Part shown: positions 43,539 to 54,847 of the stretch, piece by piece
Position numbering within the stretch: position 1 is the stretch's first letter
Layout: each line of letters begins with the position of its first letter
Assembly: GCA_029237695.1 (NCBI GenBank)
Contig: CM055271.1
Span: forward strand, 35,398,462-35,462,461
DNA: 64,000 bases
From: Conchocele bisecta
Lineage: Eukaryota; Mollusca; Bivalvia; Lucinida; Thyasiridae
Direction of reading: 5' to 3'
Program-made: the position numbers and the translations under genes
The notes under the pieces: model-generated
The model's database searches: none
What the model was told of the DNA's origin: nothing
The model's input: the letters and a program-made list of their open reading frames with translations, nothing else

Positions 43539-43814
43539 CTGCCAGTTTGGGTGGTTCCGGCAATTTATTTTTACTTACCGGTTTGGGTGGTTCTGGCAAA
43601 TTATTTTTAACTACCGGTTTGGGTGGTTCGGACAATTTAATTTTACCTGCTGGTTTGGGTGGTTCGGGCAATTTCTCTTCAGCGTCACCATGCCCCTGAT
43701 CCGACGATTTCTTGAACGAACCAAACTTCTGGAATATGTTGCTGAAGAATCCACCAGCCTGTTGTTGTGGGGCAATGTTCGACTGGGCCATTTGTTGCTG
43801 CATATGTTGCGGAG
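43539..43814 (-). CDS. cpras1: cpRas/vWA gene: PEPPKP-repeat linker exon
   Basis: Acceptor TATTTCAG|CT completes Ala. Encodes a Gln-rich start (APQHMQQQMAQSNIAPQQQ), GGFFSNIFQKFGSFKK, then 12-residue repeats of the form LPEPPKPxxKNK. Each repeat carries a GT that could serve as donor. Two give the phase needed by the next exon: GCAG|GTAAAA at 43538 (used here) and at 43646, 108 bases apart. Past the last repeat a one-base deletion shifts the frame, so the repeat DNA to 43465 is probably not coding. Confidence 0.75.
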
Positions 43815-44705
43815 CTGAAATATGAGGCTACTAGAAATTGTTTGCAAAAATAAATGTCACCGCTTGTGAACAGCGAACAAGCATCTCACTGTCCTGTGAC
43901 ATTGAATGGACGAGAAAATAGAGAATCAAGCAAGGGTATCATTTAAGCTAATCCTCACTGCAGCCTGATGATAATACATTTTTTTTAATTTTTTTTACAC
44001 AATTGCCTTACAAACAAATTGAACAGGAGTCCTCAGTGACCTTGACCTTGGGTGGTCGGACATGTGTTGTATGCAAAACAAAGCACCATCCCTAGCCGAA
44101 TATCATCAAAATTTGTGAAGTGGTTCATAAGTTTTATTGAAAAAAGAACTAGACATTACGTTAGTAAAACATGGATATGCCCCCATGGCGTACTGGACTC
44201 TAACTACAGATTGTGTGAAAATAAAAGAAAACTTTAAATTTAAACAAATGTCAAAGTCATTTGAGAAAATATTCAGCACCGTTTTGAAGGTCACAAAGGT
44301 CATGGTCATGTCATTGGTGGTGTGATTGCGTCACACATGTTCAGATGAATGAATCTGTCCAAATATTAAAGCAATCCTGTGTGTACATGTAATATTGAAG
44401 ATATTACATGTTGGAGAAACTCGTACTTTTCGAGTTTTAAAACAAAAATGGCTGGCTAAGCGAAATTTCGAAGGTGGCAAAGATTAAGGTCGTGTTAATG
44501 GTGGCGCGAGTGTGTGACAAATGTTCAGGTGATTCAAGTGTTCAAGTCTTGAAGCAATCCTTCAAAATGTTGGAGAAACAAACTTTTTGACTTTAATTTA
44601 CACGGACGGACGGACGGACGGACGGACAGACGTACGGAACCTCAAGAGCATCGCAATATGCCCCCTTGTTATCACATAGGGGGCATTAAAATGTTAATAA
44701 CATAC
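43815..44705 (+). repeat. ACAAACAA...GGGGGCATTAAAA repeat
   Basis: From about 43975: AGTCCTCAGTGACCTTGACC, AAAGCACCATCCCTAGCC, two units with TGGTGGCGCGAGTGTGTGAC type text, GGACGGACGGACGGACGGAC, then the terminal hairpin ATGCCCCC ... GGGGGCATTAAAA at 44659-44690. 43815-43970 is unassigned intron. Confidence 0.6.
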
Positions 44706-44801
44706 GTACGTACATGGACTAACGCGAGAGGATAATAGGAAACAAGTAGAACTCATACTCATAACCAGCCGTCTCATCAGGATCTACAGCATTTGTCACT
44801 A

Positions 44802-45051
44802 TTAACTCTTTGCATGCTGGGGAATTTGTGAGCTATAAATAGTTCAAAAATAGCAGATGACAATTCATTATATTTTCTTTTATTTCTCCTTATAAATGTC
44901 ATGAATATGTCTTGGAATTTCATTAGAATTGTGTCCTCCGGACACAATTCTAATGAAATTTCAAGACATATTTACAGAGAAAAATAAAACATATACATGT
45001 ACTCCTAATTCGTTTGGCGGATATTTTCGCGGTTAGCATGCAAAGAGTTAA
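44802..45051. mobile_element. TTAA MITE (CTCTTTGCATGC family)
   Basis: Both TTAA edges and both ends kept; centre AATTGTGTCCTCCGGACACAATT. Confidence 0.78.
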
Positions 45052-45295
45052 ACACCTCTAAAAAAGTAAATCCACATTTTGTCATTAATGGAATAGTACA
45101 ACAATTAGTATGAAAAAGACAAGTTAGGATATCCAGGGTTGAAAAGGGTAAAGATAGTTTGAGTTATCAGGTGTGGTTTGTACTACCTTTCAGTCTGGTC
45201 CCGGGGTGTATGCAAAACTCAGCACCATCCTTAGATGCGCATTATGTGCAAAATACAACACACCGTTGGTAAATACAATGTACTACAGTGAAACC

Positions 45296-45500
45296 TCTCT
45301 AAACCGGACACCCTGGGAGGTCCCCAGGGTGTCTGGCTTAGAGAGGTTTCACTATAAAGCAGGCATTTGATCATTCTAAGCCATAGCTGTGTGCTGTGCG
45401 ATCACGAACAGACATTATCCCCTGAGGTAAATGACCAAGTTTCTCATAAAAAATTAAAATAACAGGTGTATTCTTGGTGTCCGGTTTAGAGGTTCCACTG
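45296..45500. mobile_element. Tc1-like MITE abutting a splice donor
   Basis: CAGTGAAACCTCTCTAAACC left and GGTTTAGAGGTTCCACTG right, TA at 45294-45295 and 45501-45502. An inner palindrome around GGGAGGTCCCCAGG. On the minus strand the exon at 45504 ends, then G, then the TA duplication, then the element, so the element starts at intron position +4. Confidence 0.75.
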
Positions 45501-45503
45501 TAC

Positions 45504-45714
45504 CTTTCGGTCTAGCTCCCTGGGACTTCATCTTACGCCAGCTCTTCTTTTTCTTCTTCTGTGCATTCTTCATGGCGTCAGGGATTCCGCTGACCTTCAC
45601 CATCTTCCTGTACGAATCCTCGATGGTGGGATCGTAGTCCTCGACAAACGTGTTACTCACGAACTGCACCGTGATGCTCGACTTGCCCACACCGCCCGCA
45701 CCAACGATCACAAC
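45504..45714 (-). CDS. cpras1: cpRas/vWA gene: G1-G2 exon
   Basis: Acceptor CGCGCAG|GTT, donor GAAAG|GTACAG. 211 bases. Encodes [20 protein letters not shown], the P-loop (G1, GAGGVGKS with Gly at the positions equal to Ras 12 and 13 replaced only as in normal AGG), then [15 protein letters not shown], the effector loop with the G2 threonine. A strongly basic tail [20 protein letters not shown] follows where a normal Ras would continue to G3. Confidence 0.93.
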
Positions 45715-45805
45715 CTGCGCGTTGTAGGCGAGTGTTATAAATCACAGGTTGTCGTGATAGCGAGGAATAAATGTGATATTTATTGAACAAATTTACTAAT
45801 TTCAT

Positions 45806-46095
45806 AAGAAACGAGGCTATGCCGAGTTTCTAACGAAACAAGGGCATTGTTATCACTAAGCTAATCCCTTCGCTAACAGCCTTGATAAAAAACTTTTAAC
45901 ATGTTTGCCTTACAAACAAGGTGAACATAAGTCCTCAGTGACCTTGACGTGGTCGGACGTGGGTCATATGCAAACAAAGCACCATCCCTAGACACGCATT
46001 GTGGCCAAAATATTCAAAATCAGTGAAGTGGTTATAAGTTATTGAAATCTGAAAGGTGTTACTAACTGCACGCACATACGTACATATGTTCATAA
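45806..46095 (+). repeat. ACAAGGGCAT-type repeat, short copy
   Basis: GAAACGAGGCTATGCCGAGT, ACAAGGGCATTGTTATCAC, GTCCTCAGTGACCTTGAC, AAGCACCATCCCTAGACAC. Ends near ACGTACATATG. Confidence 0.6.
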
Positions 46096-46117
46096 CTCTT
46101 GCTTATAGTCAACTAGT

Positions 46118-46364
46118 TTAACCCTTTGAACACGACATCCCGATATAGCTGTTTATGCAAAAAGTGCAGATCCAGATGAGCCGGCTCGTAACGAGCCGTC
46201 TCATCAGGATCTGCACTTTTTGAAAGTAATTTTAATATTTATTAGAACAAAAACACCCCCTTTTCATAAATGGACGAATCTGAATATAATTTTGTGACCA
46301 TTGGATTGGTCGAAACATTAGCATATCACAGTCCATTCCAGTTCCTTAGGGTTGAAAGGGTTAA
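46118..46364. mobile_element. TTAACCCTTTGAA MITE
   Basis: TTAACCCTTTGAA and TTGAAAGGGTTAA ends; inner palindrome GAGCCGGCTCGTAACGAGCC flanked by AAAAAGTGCAGATCC and inverse. Confidence 0.75.
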
Positions 46365-47339
46365 TAAATAGCCAAGTTTCTTATGAAATCAGTCAACAAG
46401 TTTAATAAATAGAGCACTGAGTGATGATTAAATATGAGCCGCGTCTTGCAAAAAGGAGTACCTTATGGCCAAAATGACGTTATTGAGTAAATTACGTCGG
46501 AAACGTCGCTTCCATTAAAATTTATGCTTTTGACATAGCTGACGTCGTTGTCGACAGCTGGTAATCACAAACGATATAAGTGTGTGCTAGTAGGTGTACC
46601 ATTAGCGAAACAAACCAATTGCAGAGCTCCAGATAAGCTGCGTATTTACTTAAATACCCAATTAAAATTGCCCAAAACCCAATTGAAATCAGAAGTAGCG
46701 AGTATCAAAAAGCAAAGAAATTGTGGTACCTTTATCATGCTGCAGATAACAATAAACAGACCACAAATATAGCATATTTGTCTAATTTTCCATGAAAACA
46801 CATATTGGTACTTTATTAGAATTGTCTCCTTGACATGTTTTCATTTCGAAGCAAACTATTCAATAATTGCTGTCTGCTGATGCGTAAAAACAGTAGTGTG
46901 AAAACATTATGTGATTTTATTTTACCCAATTAAAATTTTGAATACCCAATTGCTTCAGAAATGATGGAGTGATAATACTTAATTACTAATTCCTTATCTG
47001 TAGCCCTGTATGACTACAACATATAGTATTACAGTGTACGGTATTCCCCAGAAACAGAGCCTTTCATAACTGTGAAACATATACATGCATTCAAGATAGA
47101 TTGCATTATGACTGCATCATACATTTTTATAACTTTTATTCTTTCTATGTACCAATGAACGACCTCAACATATGTTCCATCATGAACTCACAACATACTG
47201 ATCTCGATCGCATTATAGTTTACTATTTACATATGTGACTCACAAATACTGAATCATTAAATCCTGCCTATTTACATAGTCCATGCCTACATTCTTGACA
47301 TCCGAACCAGAGTTTCTTGTTAATAAACACAGCATCAGC
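46365..47339. other. Intron sequence with one MITE
   Basis: 46623-47010 has GCAGAGCTCCAGATAAGC left and CTTATCTGTAGCCCTG right (divergent GAGCTCCAGATAA family). The rest is AT-rich with no gene. Confidence 0.45.
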
Positions 47340-49577
47340 AGGCCCGTAGCCAGACCTGTTTGAAGGGGGGGTCGTTTCGAAGGCTCAAGGGGTCTGAAGT
47401 ATCTACCTGTTTGAAGGGGGGGGGGGGGGGTCGTTTCGAAGGCTCAAGGGGTCTGAAGTATCTATGGGGGTCTAAACAAGAGGGCCATGATGGCCCTAAT
47501 TCGCTCACCTGACTCCATGAACACCAGAGGAGAATGTGACATTGAGTTAATGTGTTTTATTGTGCTATTTTTAGATGGCGGTCATCTTGGATTACGCGAT
47601 GACTCATTTTACAAAATCTGAAAATGCTTCACCCAGCATCGGCCATGTGGTTCCTGAGAAAAATCTTGATAAATGAACCTTTTGGTGGCCATCATGGATG
47701 ACATAATCATCCGATTCCGACAAATATTGCACCAGAGTGATCGCCTCATTGATACCTTCAATTTGATATATGACATGACCATATTCAGTCAAAAATAAAA
47801 TTTGACCCCAATTTGACCCCACGGGCCACGCCCATTTTTGACCCCGGGGTCACCATTTTAACAACTTTCAAAGAGCATTGTACATCGATCATTCCTACCA
47901 AGTTTCGTTGAAATCCGGCTAGCAGTTCATGAGAAGATTTTTTAAGAATTTATGCTATTTTTAGACGGCGGCCATCTTGGATTAGTGATGACCTCCATTT
48001 TAACAAATCTGAAAAGGCTTCACCCATGGACCAAAACTTTTAAGTTTGGCTACCATGGGCCAAGCGGTTCATGTGAAGAAAAATTTTGAAATCTCTAATA
48101 AAAGAACCTTTTGACATTTCGGCGGCCATCTTGGATGACATAACAATCCGATTTGGAAAAAAAATGTACCAGAGTGATCGCCTCATTGATACCTTCGATT
48201 TGATATATAACATGATCATATTCGGTCAAAAATAAAATTTGACCCCACGGGCCATGCCCATTTTTGACCCCACGGGTCACCATTTTAACAACTTTGAAAG
48301 AGCAGTGTACATCGATCATTCCTACCAAGTTTCGTCGAAATCCGGCTAGCGGTTCATGAGAAGAAGATTTTTTAAGAATATATGCTATTTTTAGACGGTG
48401 GCCATCTTGGATTAGCGATGACCTCCATTTTAACAAATCTGAAAAGGCTTCACACATGGACCATAACTTTTAAGTTTGGCTACCATGGGCCAAGCGGTTC
48501 ATGTGAAGAAGAATTTTGAAATCTCTAATAAAAGAACGACCTTTTGACCTTTTGGCGGCCATCTTGGATGACATAACAATCCGATTTCGACAGAAAATGC
48601 ACCAGAGTGATCGTCTCATTGATACCTTCAATTTGATATATGACATGACCATATTCGGTCAAAAATAAAATTTTACCCCAATTTGACCCCACGGGCCACG
48701 CCCATTTTTGACCCCGGGGTCACCATTTAACAACTTTGAAAGAGCAATGTACATCGATCATTCCTACCAAGTTTCGTAGAAATACGGCAAGCGGTTCATG
48801 AGAAGAAGATTTTTTAAGAATTTATGCTATTTTTAGACGGCAGCCATCTTGGATTAGCGATGACCTCTATTTTAACAAATCTGAAAAGGCTTCAACCATG
48901 GACCATAACTTTTAAGTTTGGCTACCATGGGCCAAGTGGTTCATGTGAAGAAGAATTTTGAAATCTCTAATAAAAGAAGACCTTTTACCTTTGACCTTTT
49001 GACCACGGCCATCTTGGAAGACATAACAATCCAATTTCGACAGAAAATGCACCAGAGTGATCGCCTCATTGATACCTTCAATTTGATATATGAAATGACC
49101 ATATTCAGTCAAAAATAAAATTTGACCCCAATTTGACCCCACGGGCCACGCCCATTTTTAACCCCAGGGTCACCATTTTAACAACTTTGAAAGAGCAATG
49201 TACATCGATCATTCCTACCAAGTTTTGTCGACATCCGGTTGGCGGTTCTTGAGAAGAAGATTTTTTAAGAATTTGTGCTATTTTTAGACGGCGGCCATCT
49301 TGGATTACGTAATGACGTCATTTTAACAATTTTGTAATCCCCCTACCTAAGGACCATGACCATGAAGTTTGGTGACCATAGGCCCAATGGTTACCGAGGA
49401 GAAGACGTTTGAAAATGTTCACGAACGACGACGACGGACGACGGACACATTGCGGTAACAATAGCTCACATGAGCTTCGCTCAGGTGAGCTAAAAAGTGG
49501 ACCTCAAGGCTAAAAAAGTGAACCTCAATGCTGTGCGGGGGGGTCGTCCGACCACTCCAACCCCCCCCTGGCTACGG
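47340..49577. mobile_element. CAGGCCCGTAGCCAG element with nested tandem element
   Basis: CAGGCCCGTAGCCAGACC left, CTGGCTACGGGCCTG right, ATCAG on both sides (possible target duplication). 47474-49495 inside is the AACAAGAGGGCCATGATGG element: about four ~400-560-bp units (GGCGGCCATCTTGGATTA, ACCCCACGGGCCACGCCC, CACCAGAGTGATCGCCTCAT) and a terminal hairpin GCTCACATGAGC ... GCTCAGGTGAGC then TAAAA. ORFs here follow the repeat. Confidence 0.7.
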
Positions 49578-49582
49578 GCCTG

Positions 49583-49794
49583 ATCAGGGATTCCGCTGGG
49601 GAAAATAAGAAAACCGCCACTTCAAGAAAATTGGCGATAAAAAATCACAATTTTCCAGAAAAAAAAAAAGAAAAACAATATTTTTTTTTCCCGAAAATTG
49701 TAATTTTTTATCGCCAATTGTATATTTTTTATCGCCAATAGTTTATTTTTTATCGCCAATTGCGAAAGTGGCGATCGCTAGCGGAATCCCTGAG
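49583..49794. mobile_element. CAGGGATTCCGCT MITE (hAT-like)
   Basis: CAGGGATTCCGCT left, AGCGGAATCCCTG right; inner AATTGGCGATAAAAAAT repeats in both orientations. Its left end touches the insertion above. Confidence 0.7.
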
Positions 49795-49899
49795 CATATG
49801 CCGTTTTATGAACTGATATGTAAAGGCCTGGATCACACCATGCACTGAATTTCGTAGATATATAGAGTAATGTGAATATGGCTCACAAATACTGGTTAT

Positions 49900-50290
49900 T
49901 AACTTTTATCCCGTCAACTATGTCGCTACTAGACGTGAAAAGCAGGTACGTGTATTTTTTCTCGTTCACGTCTAGTAGATACGTCATTATGTACGACGTT
50001 ACGTCATTATGTGAATGACGTAACACGATAATCTTGTCGCTTCAGAAGACAAACTTATGAGGCCACAAATGCATTTTTTACAGACATTTGAACAACTTTG
50101 ATGTGGTTAACGGGATAAATAGAATATTATTATAGTGTTATGAACGTGAATAAATATCTGACTCGGCTCGAAATCAGGATGTGCTCGGCAAGCCTCGCCC
50201 ATCCTGATTTCTCAGCCTCGACAGATATTTATTCACGTTCATGACACTATACTAATATTCTCTATATTCTTACATGTACATGGGAGTCAC
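49900..50290. mobile_element. TTATCCCGT-type palindromic MITEs
   Basis: ATCCCGTCAACTATGTC to GGTTAACGGGATAAATAG, with ACTAGACGTGAA/TTCACGTCTAGTAG inside, then a palindrome of GTGAATAAATATCTGACTCG type around CAGGATGTGCTCGGCAAGC. Confidence 0.6.
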
Positions 50291-50399
50291 GTATCTACGC
50301 GGTCATTGGGACATGAATTCAACCATCAATTGTTTAACAATTTGTCCTATTTTTAGTACCTCATAACACAATCATCGCTTTGGTAGATGACAGCCCTAC

Positions 50400-50582
50400 C
50401 TTATAGCTCAATCCTTGGCGTGGGGTGTTTCTGATCAACGTCTCAAACAGCTGTTTGATGTTGTCGGCAGTTTTCGCCGATGTTTCGATGAACGGTAGTT
50501 TGAGTCTATCCGCCAATGCTTTCCCTTCATCCACTGTCACCATCCTCTCTGCCTCAAGGTCAGATTTATTTCCACATAGAAC
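50400..50582 (-). CDS. cpras1: cpRas/vWA gene: G4-G5 exon
   Basis: Acceptor TTTTACAG|GTT, donor TATAAG|GTAGGG. 183 bases, 61 codons, phase 0 at both ends. Encodes VLCGNKSDLEAERMVTVDEG with the G4 motif NKSD, and LPFIETSAKTADNIKQLFET with G5 ETSAK, ending RQGLSYK. Because the P-loop exon lies downstream, the GTPase is circularly permuted. The G3 segment is expected in an earlier exon. An inverted repeat (GCTTCAATATTTGGACACTT) starts about 20 bases upstream of the acceptor. Confidence 0.93.
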
Positions 50583-50602
50583 CTGTAAAATTGAAAATAG
50601 GT

Positions 50603-51382
50603 AATGCTTCAATATTTGGACACTTAATATATTGCTACAAAATTAATTTATTAAAACTATGTGAACTATAACTATTAAATAAATTAAAGTTTGTAGCGAT
50701 GTATCAAGTGTCCAAATATTGAAGCAATACATCAAGTAATTGATGACGAAGAAACTTGTACAAACTTTTTGTCACAAAAAAATGTGATGGTAAAAAAGGT
50801 GAAGGTCATGTTAATGGTGGCATGCGTGTGTTCCAAATGCTCACATGTATCATGTGTCCAAATATTGAAGCAATCCGTAAATAAATATTAAAGTTATAAA
50901 TATGATGATGAAAAAACTTGTACAACCTTTTTGACGCAAAGAAATGGCTAAGTGTTTCCGCAAAAATGTGAAGGTACAAAAGGTGAAGGTCATGTTAATG
51001 GGGGATGAGTGTGTTCCAAATGCTCACATGTATCATGTGTCCAAATATTTAAGCAATCTGTCAAAGTAATATTAAAGTTATACAACGATGACGAAGCATG
51101 TACAAACTTTTTGACATTTCAGACGACGACAATGACAACGGAAAAACCGGCGACTATAGACGCGACTTCTGCTAAAGGAGGCGCGACAAAAAATTTACTG
51201 CGAATTTCTAAGTAATTTGACCTTGACCTTGGACATGAAGGCCGCATGGCTGTGGTATGGAATGAAAATATGGACGATGATAAGAAAGTATATGGAGTTT
51301 GAAGTCAATCCGCCTTATTGTTACAGAGATAATGGGTATCCAAAAATTTAACATGGACGGACAGACAAACGGACGGAATTAC
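50603..51382. repeat. Inverted repeat and TGACCTTGACC-type fragments
   Basis: 50605-50727 is bounded by GCTTCAATATTTGGACACTT and its inverse. 50755-51120 has two units with GGTGAAGGTCATGTTAATGG. 51194-51382 starts a TTTCTAAGTAATTTGACCTT repeat interrupted by the next element. Confidence 0.6.
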
Positions 51383-52996
51383 AAACAAGAGGGCCATGAT
51401 GGCCCTAATTCGCTCACCTGATTGTGCTATTTTTAGATGGCGGTCATCTTGGATTAAGCAATGACTCTCATTTTACCAAATCTGAAAATGCTTCACCCAA
51501 GGATCTTAACTTACTATGAAGTTTGGCCATCATCGGCCATGTGGTTTCTGGGAAAAAGACGTTCAAAATCTCGAATAAATTACCTTTTGGCGGCCATCAT
51601 GGATGACATAATCATCCGATTCCGACAAATATTGCACCAGAGCAATCGCCTCATCGATACCTTCAATTTGATATATGACATTAGCATATTCGGTCAAAAA
51701 TAAAATTTGACCCCACGGGCCACGCCCATTTTTGACCCTGGGGTCACCATTTTCATAAATTTGAAAGAGCATTGTATATCAATCATTCCTACCAAGTTTC
51801 ATCGAAATCCGGCCAGCGGTTCATGAGAAGAAGATTTAAGAATTTGTGCTATTTTTAGACGGCGGCCATCTTGGATTAGCGACGACCTCCATTTTAACAA
51901 ATCTGAAAAAGGCTTCACCCATGGACCATAACTTTTAAGTTTGGCCACCATGGGCCAAGCGGTTCATGTGAAGAAGAATTTTGAAATCTCTAATAAAAGA
52001 ACAACCTTTTGACCTTTTGGCGGCCATCTTGGATGACATAACCATCCGATTTCGACAAAAAATGCACCAGAGTGATCGCCTCATTGATACATTCGATTTG
52101 ATATATAACATGACCATATTCGGTCAAAAATAAAATTTGACACCACGGGCCACGCCCATTTTTGACCACCGCATTGACCAGTAACATTTCAAACTTTAAG
52201 TTTGGCCACATGGGCAAGCGGTTCATGTGAAGAAGAATGAAATGAAATCTCTAATAAAAGAACAACCTTTTGACCTTTCGGCGGCCCTATGGATGGCATA
52301 ACCATCCGATTACGACAAAAAATGCACCAGAGTGATTGCCTCGTTAATACCTTCAATTTGATATATGACAAGACCATATTCGGTCAAAAATAAAATTTGA
52401 CCCCAATTTGACCCCACGGGCCACGCCCATTTTTGACCCCGGGGTCACCATTTTAACAATTTTAAGAATTTTGAAATCTCTAATAAAAGAACAACTTTTT
52501 TACCTTTCGGCGGCCATCTTGGATGACCTAACCATCCAATTTCGACAAAAAATGCACCAGAGTGATCGCCTCGTTGATACCTTCAATTTGATATATGACA
52601 AGACCATATTCGGTCAAAAATAAAATTTGACCTCAATTTGACCCCCACGGGCCACGCCCATTTTTGACCCCAGGGTCACCATTGAAAGAGCATTGTACAT
52701 CGATCAGTCCTACCAAGTTTTGTCGAAATCCGGTTGGCGGTTCTTGAGAAGAAGATTTTTGAAGAATTTGTGCTATTTTTAGACGGTGGCCATCTTGGAT
52801 TACGTAATGATGTAATTTTAACAATTTTGTAATCCCCCTACCTAAGGACCATGACCATGAAGTTTGGTGACTATAGGCCCAATGGTTACCGAGGAGAAGA
52901 TGTTTGAAAATGTTCACGGACGACGACGACGACGACGGACGACGGACACATTGCGGTAACAATAGCTCACATGAGCTTCGCTCAGGTGAGCTAAAA
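51383..52996 (+). mobile_element. AACAAGAGGGCCATGATGG tandem element, second copy
   Basis: Same units and the same terminal hairpin plus TAAAA as 47474-49495. It is inserted in the TTTCTAAGTAATTTGACCTT repeat, which breaks at GGACGGAATTAC and resumes at TATACCCCGCGACATAC. Several units have internal deletions. Confidence 0.75.
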
Positions 52997-53464
52997 ACTA
53001 TATACCCCGCGACATACTTCGCATGCATAAACATGTATACCAAATTTGGTTGTGATCTGTGAAGTACACCTTGAATTATTGCGGGACAAGGATGTGAAAA
53101 TTAACAAGAAATCAACAACAGAAGCGAGAGAATTTGATCATAACAGGACCATGGGCATGTGCTAAAGCAACTACATGTACATTGGTCAGTAAGCGAGGCT
53201 TACGAAATACACCCCGCGTGGGCTCAGGTACCTCGTGGGTATGTAAAAAATTTCCAAGTATGTCGTCTTGTGACCTTGACTCTGGGCTTAGCGGGGGTGG
53301 CACAATGTGAATTTGTCACAGGGTCCATTGGAGCAATGCGTGTGTGAAATGTGAAGCAGATCTGAGCAAAGAAATAGAAGTTATAACCGATTTCTCTCAT
53401 CTTAAGTTTTGTAAAGAGACTAAGTATGTGACCATGACCTCGAGATCAGCGGGGATTTGTCACA
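52997..53464. other. Repeat tail and TGACCTTGACC-type repeat
   Basis: The hairpin tail TATACCCCGCGACATACTTC finishes the host repeat. From about 53210 begins a repeat with GTGACCTTGACTCTGGGC and GGGGGTGGCACAATGTG that runs, interrupted, to about 55300. Confidence 0.5.
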
Positions 53465-53478
53465 GCATGATAGTAGAG

Positions 53479-53940
53479 TGAGTGAATAGGGTTTAACGTC
53501 CGCTTTTCTGACATAGAGGTACAAGCCTCAGGGAGTCTACACGCAGACGGGTCAACGGGGTCGAGTCCCATATCCACCTGTCCAAGGGGGGTAAATCCCA
53601 ACTTCAGAACTCAATATTTACAATCAAAATATATATTCAGTCCTGAAATTAGAACAACCTGATCTGGTGCCAGGCCCTCGCCACACCAGCATCATTTATC
53701 CCATCCCCTAAAAGTAATAGGATTAGCGCTAATCTTACTTTTATATATGGGGCATAGCCCGACTCAACTCTCACATACAAGAAAGCCAAAAATGTACATG
53801 AGGGCCAAATCCGGTATAGTGGGTTCCGGAAAGTATGAACCCAATCGTTAAGCCAGTTTAGTCGCCTTTTACGACAAGCAATGGCTACTGCAGCACTATT
53901 CTCAGGATCAGTTGATCCCGCCCCGGTGCCTGCACGGGGC
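53479..53940 (+). mobile_element. SINE-like family S1 copy with 14-bp target duplication
   Basis: GCATGATAGTAGAG flanks both sides (53465-53478 and 53941-53954). Head GGGTTTAACGTCCGCTTTTC, B-box-like GGGTCGAGTCCC, then CCTGATCTGGTGCCAGGCC and tail CGCCTTTTACGACAAGCAAT. Longer at its 3' end than the copy at 26755. Confidence 0.85.
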
Positions 53941-53959
53941 GCATGATAGTAGAGCCTTA

Positions 53960-54847
53960 TGCCTCCATCACACCGCCGCTATGTCCATGAAGTTCTCGCT
54001 GCGTCCAAGAAAAAAGGCCTACAACGTACTGAGAGCGTAGTGGGAACTTTTATTAACGTGGCATGGTCTACATGGTCTCCGGAGACCGATTTTCCGCTAC
54101 GTGGACTTTGGACATGTTCAAAACCCAGGTAGCACGAACGCCGTCTGAACAGGGCGTAGCAAGGACGCAGTAAGGACCTTCTTAGGACCTACTAACAGCT
54201 CCATCGACGTAGCATAGACGTAGCGGACACGGATAGAACGTAGCAACAACTTGGTGACAACCACATCCATGTCTACTGCGCGGCCACTACGCCTATTTAG
54301 TTGTCAGTTGTCGCTACATCCTCTTTAAAATGGCGCTACGTCCATCCTACGTTACAGAAGACTTCATGAAGTGCTTGATACAGTATTACTGCACTGTACA
54401 CGTTCATGGCAAGTTCAAGGCACATCCATGAAGTTTATAGTACGCCCACAGGACGTCCACACACCGACAGACCTACGTCCTTAACACGTCTACGGAAAAT
54501 AGTATAAATACCAAGTCCAACTACCCACTGGCATCAGTTCTATTCAAGGCATGGATATGCACAGGTCCGCCTGGTGAACACAGTATAGACGTAGGTACAA
54601 TCTGCGCGGACGTAGCGAGGACGTAGCGGGAACCCTTCCGATGCCGCACGCACCGCGTCCTGTGCGCACATAGAACTACGTGGGAACTCCACCAACGCAA
54701 CAGGAACTTAGCAAGAACGTGGCACGGACGTAGCATGAATGGGACGATTTCACATTTTCTCGAAGACCACAAAGTTGGCGCTGCGTCGTAGCAATTTTTC
54801 AGAACTTCAAGAACGTAGCGGGAACTTCCTTCGGTGTGATGGGGGCA
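53960..54847. mobile_element. Harbinger-like 888-bp element, TTA target duplication
   Basis: TGCCTCCATCACACCG left and CGGTGTGATGGGGGCA right, TTA at 53957-53959 and 54848-54850. Removing it restores the host repeat (...gagccTTAggggaatgcat). The interior is dense in ACGTAGC and GGACGTAGC words in both orientations. No transposase. PIF/Harbinger is inferred from the 3-bp TTA duplication. Confidence 0.8.

Larger units (their letters stand above)
24222..50582 (-). other. cpras1: Host gene: circularly permuted Ras with vWA domain (partial)
   Basis: Gene-level entry for the exons listed below. In normal Ras the motif order is G1-G2-G3-G4-G5. Here transcript order is G4-G5 (exon at 50.5 kb) then G1-G2 (exon at 45.6 kb), with the join reading [16 protein letters not shown], as expected for the cpRAS class (G3-G4-G5-G1-G2) described in vWA proteins of scattered metazoans and protists. 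A linker, a split zinc ribbon and a vWA region follow. Splice phases (0, 1, 1, 2, 1, 2) agree at each junction. The G3 part should lie upstream (above 50.6 kb or beyond the window) and the rest of vWA downstream (below 24.2 kb); neither was found. Introns of 0.8-9.5 kb are filled with transposable elements. Cellular role unknown. Confidence 0.88.

Noticed and set aside
43368..43818. Plus-strand glycine/tryptophan repeat ORFs
   Set aside because: Antisense of the PEPPKP linker exon.
47604..53043. Many repeated minus ORFs of 60-140 codons
   Set aside because: Translations of the AACAAGAGGGCCATGATGG tandem element; frames break between units.
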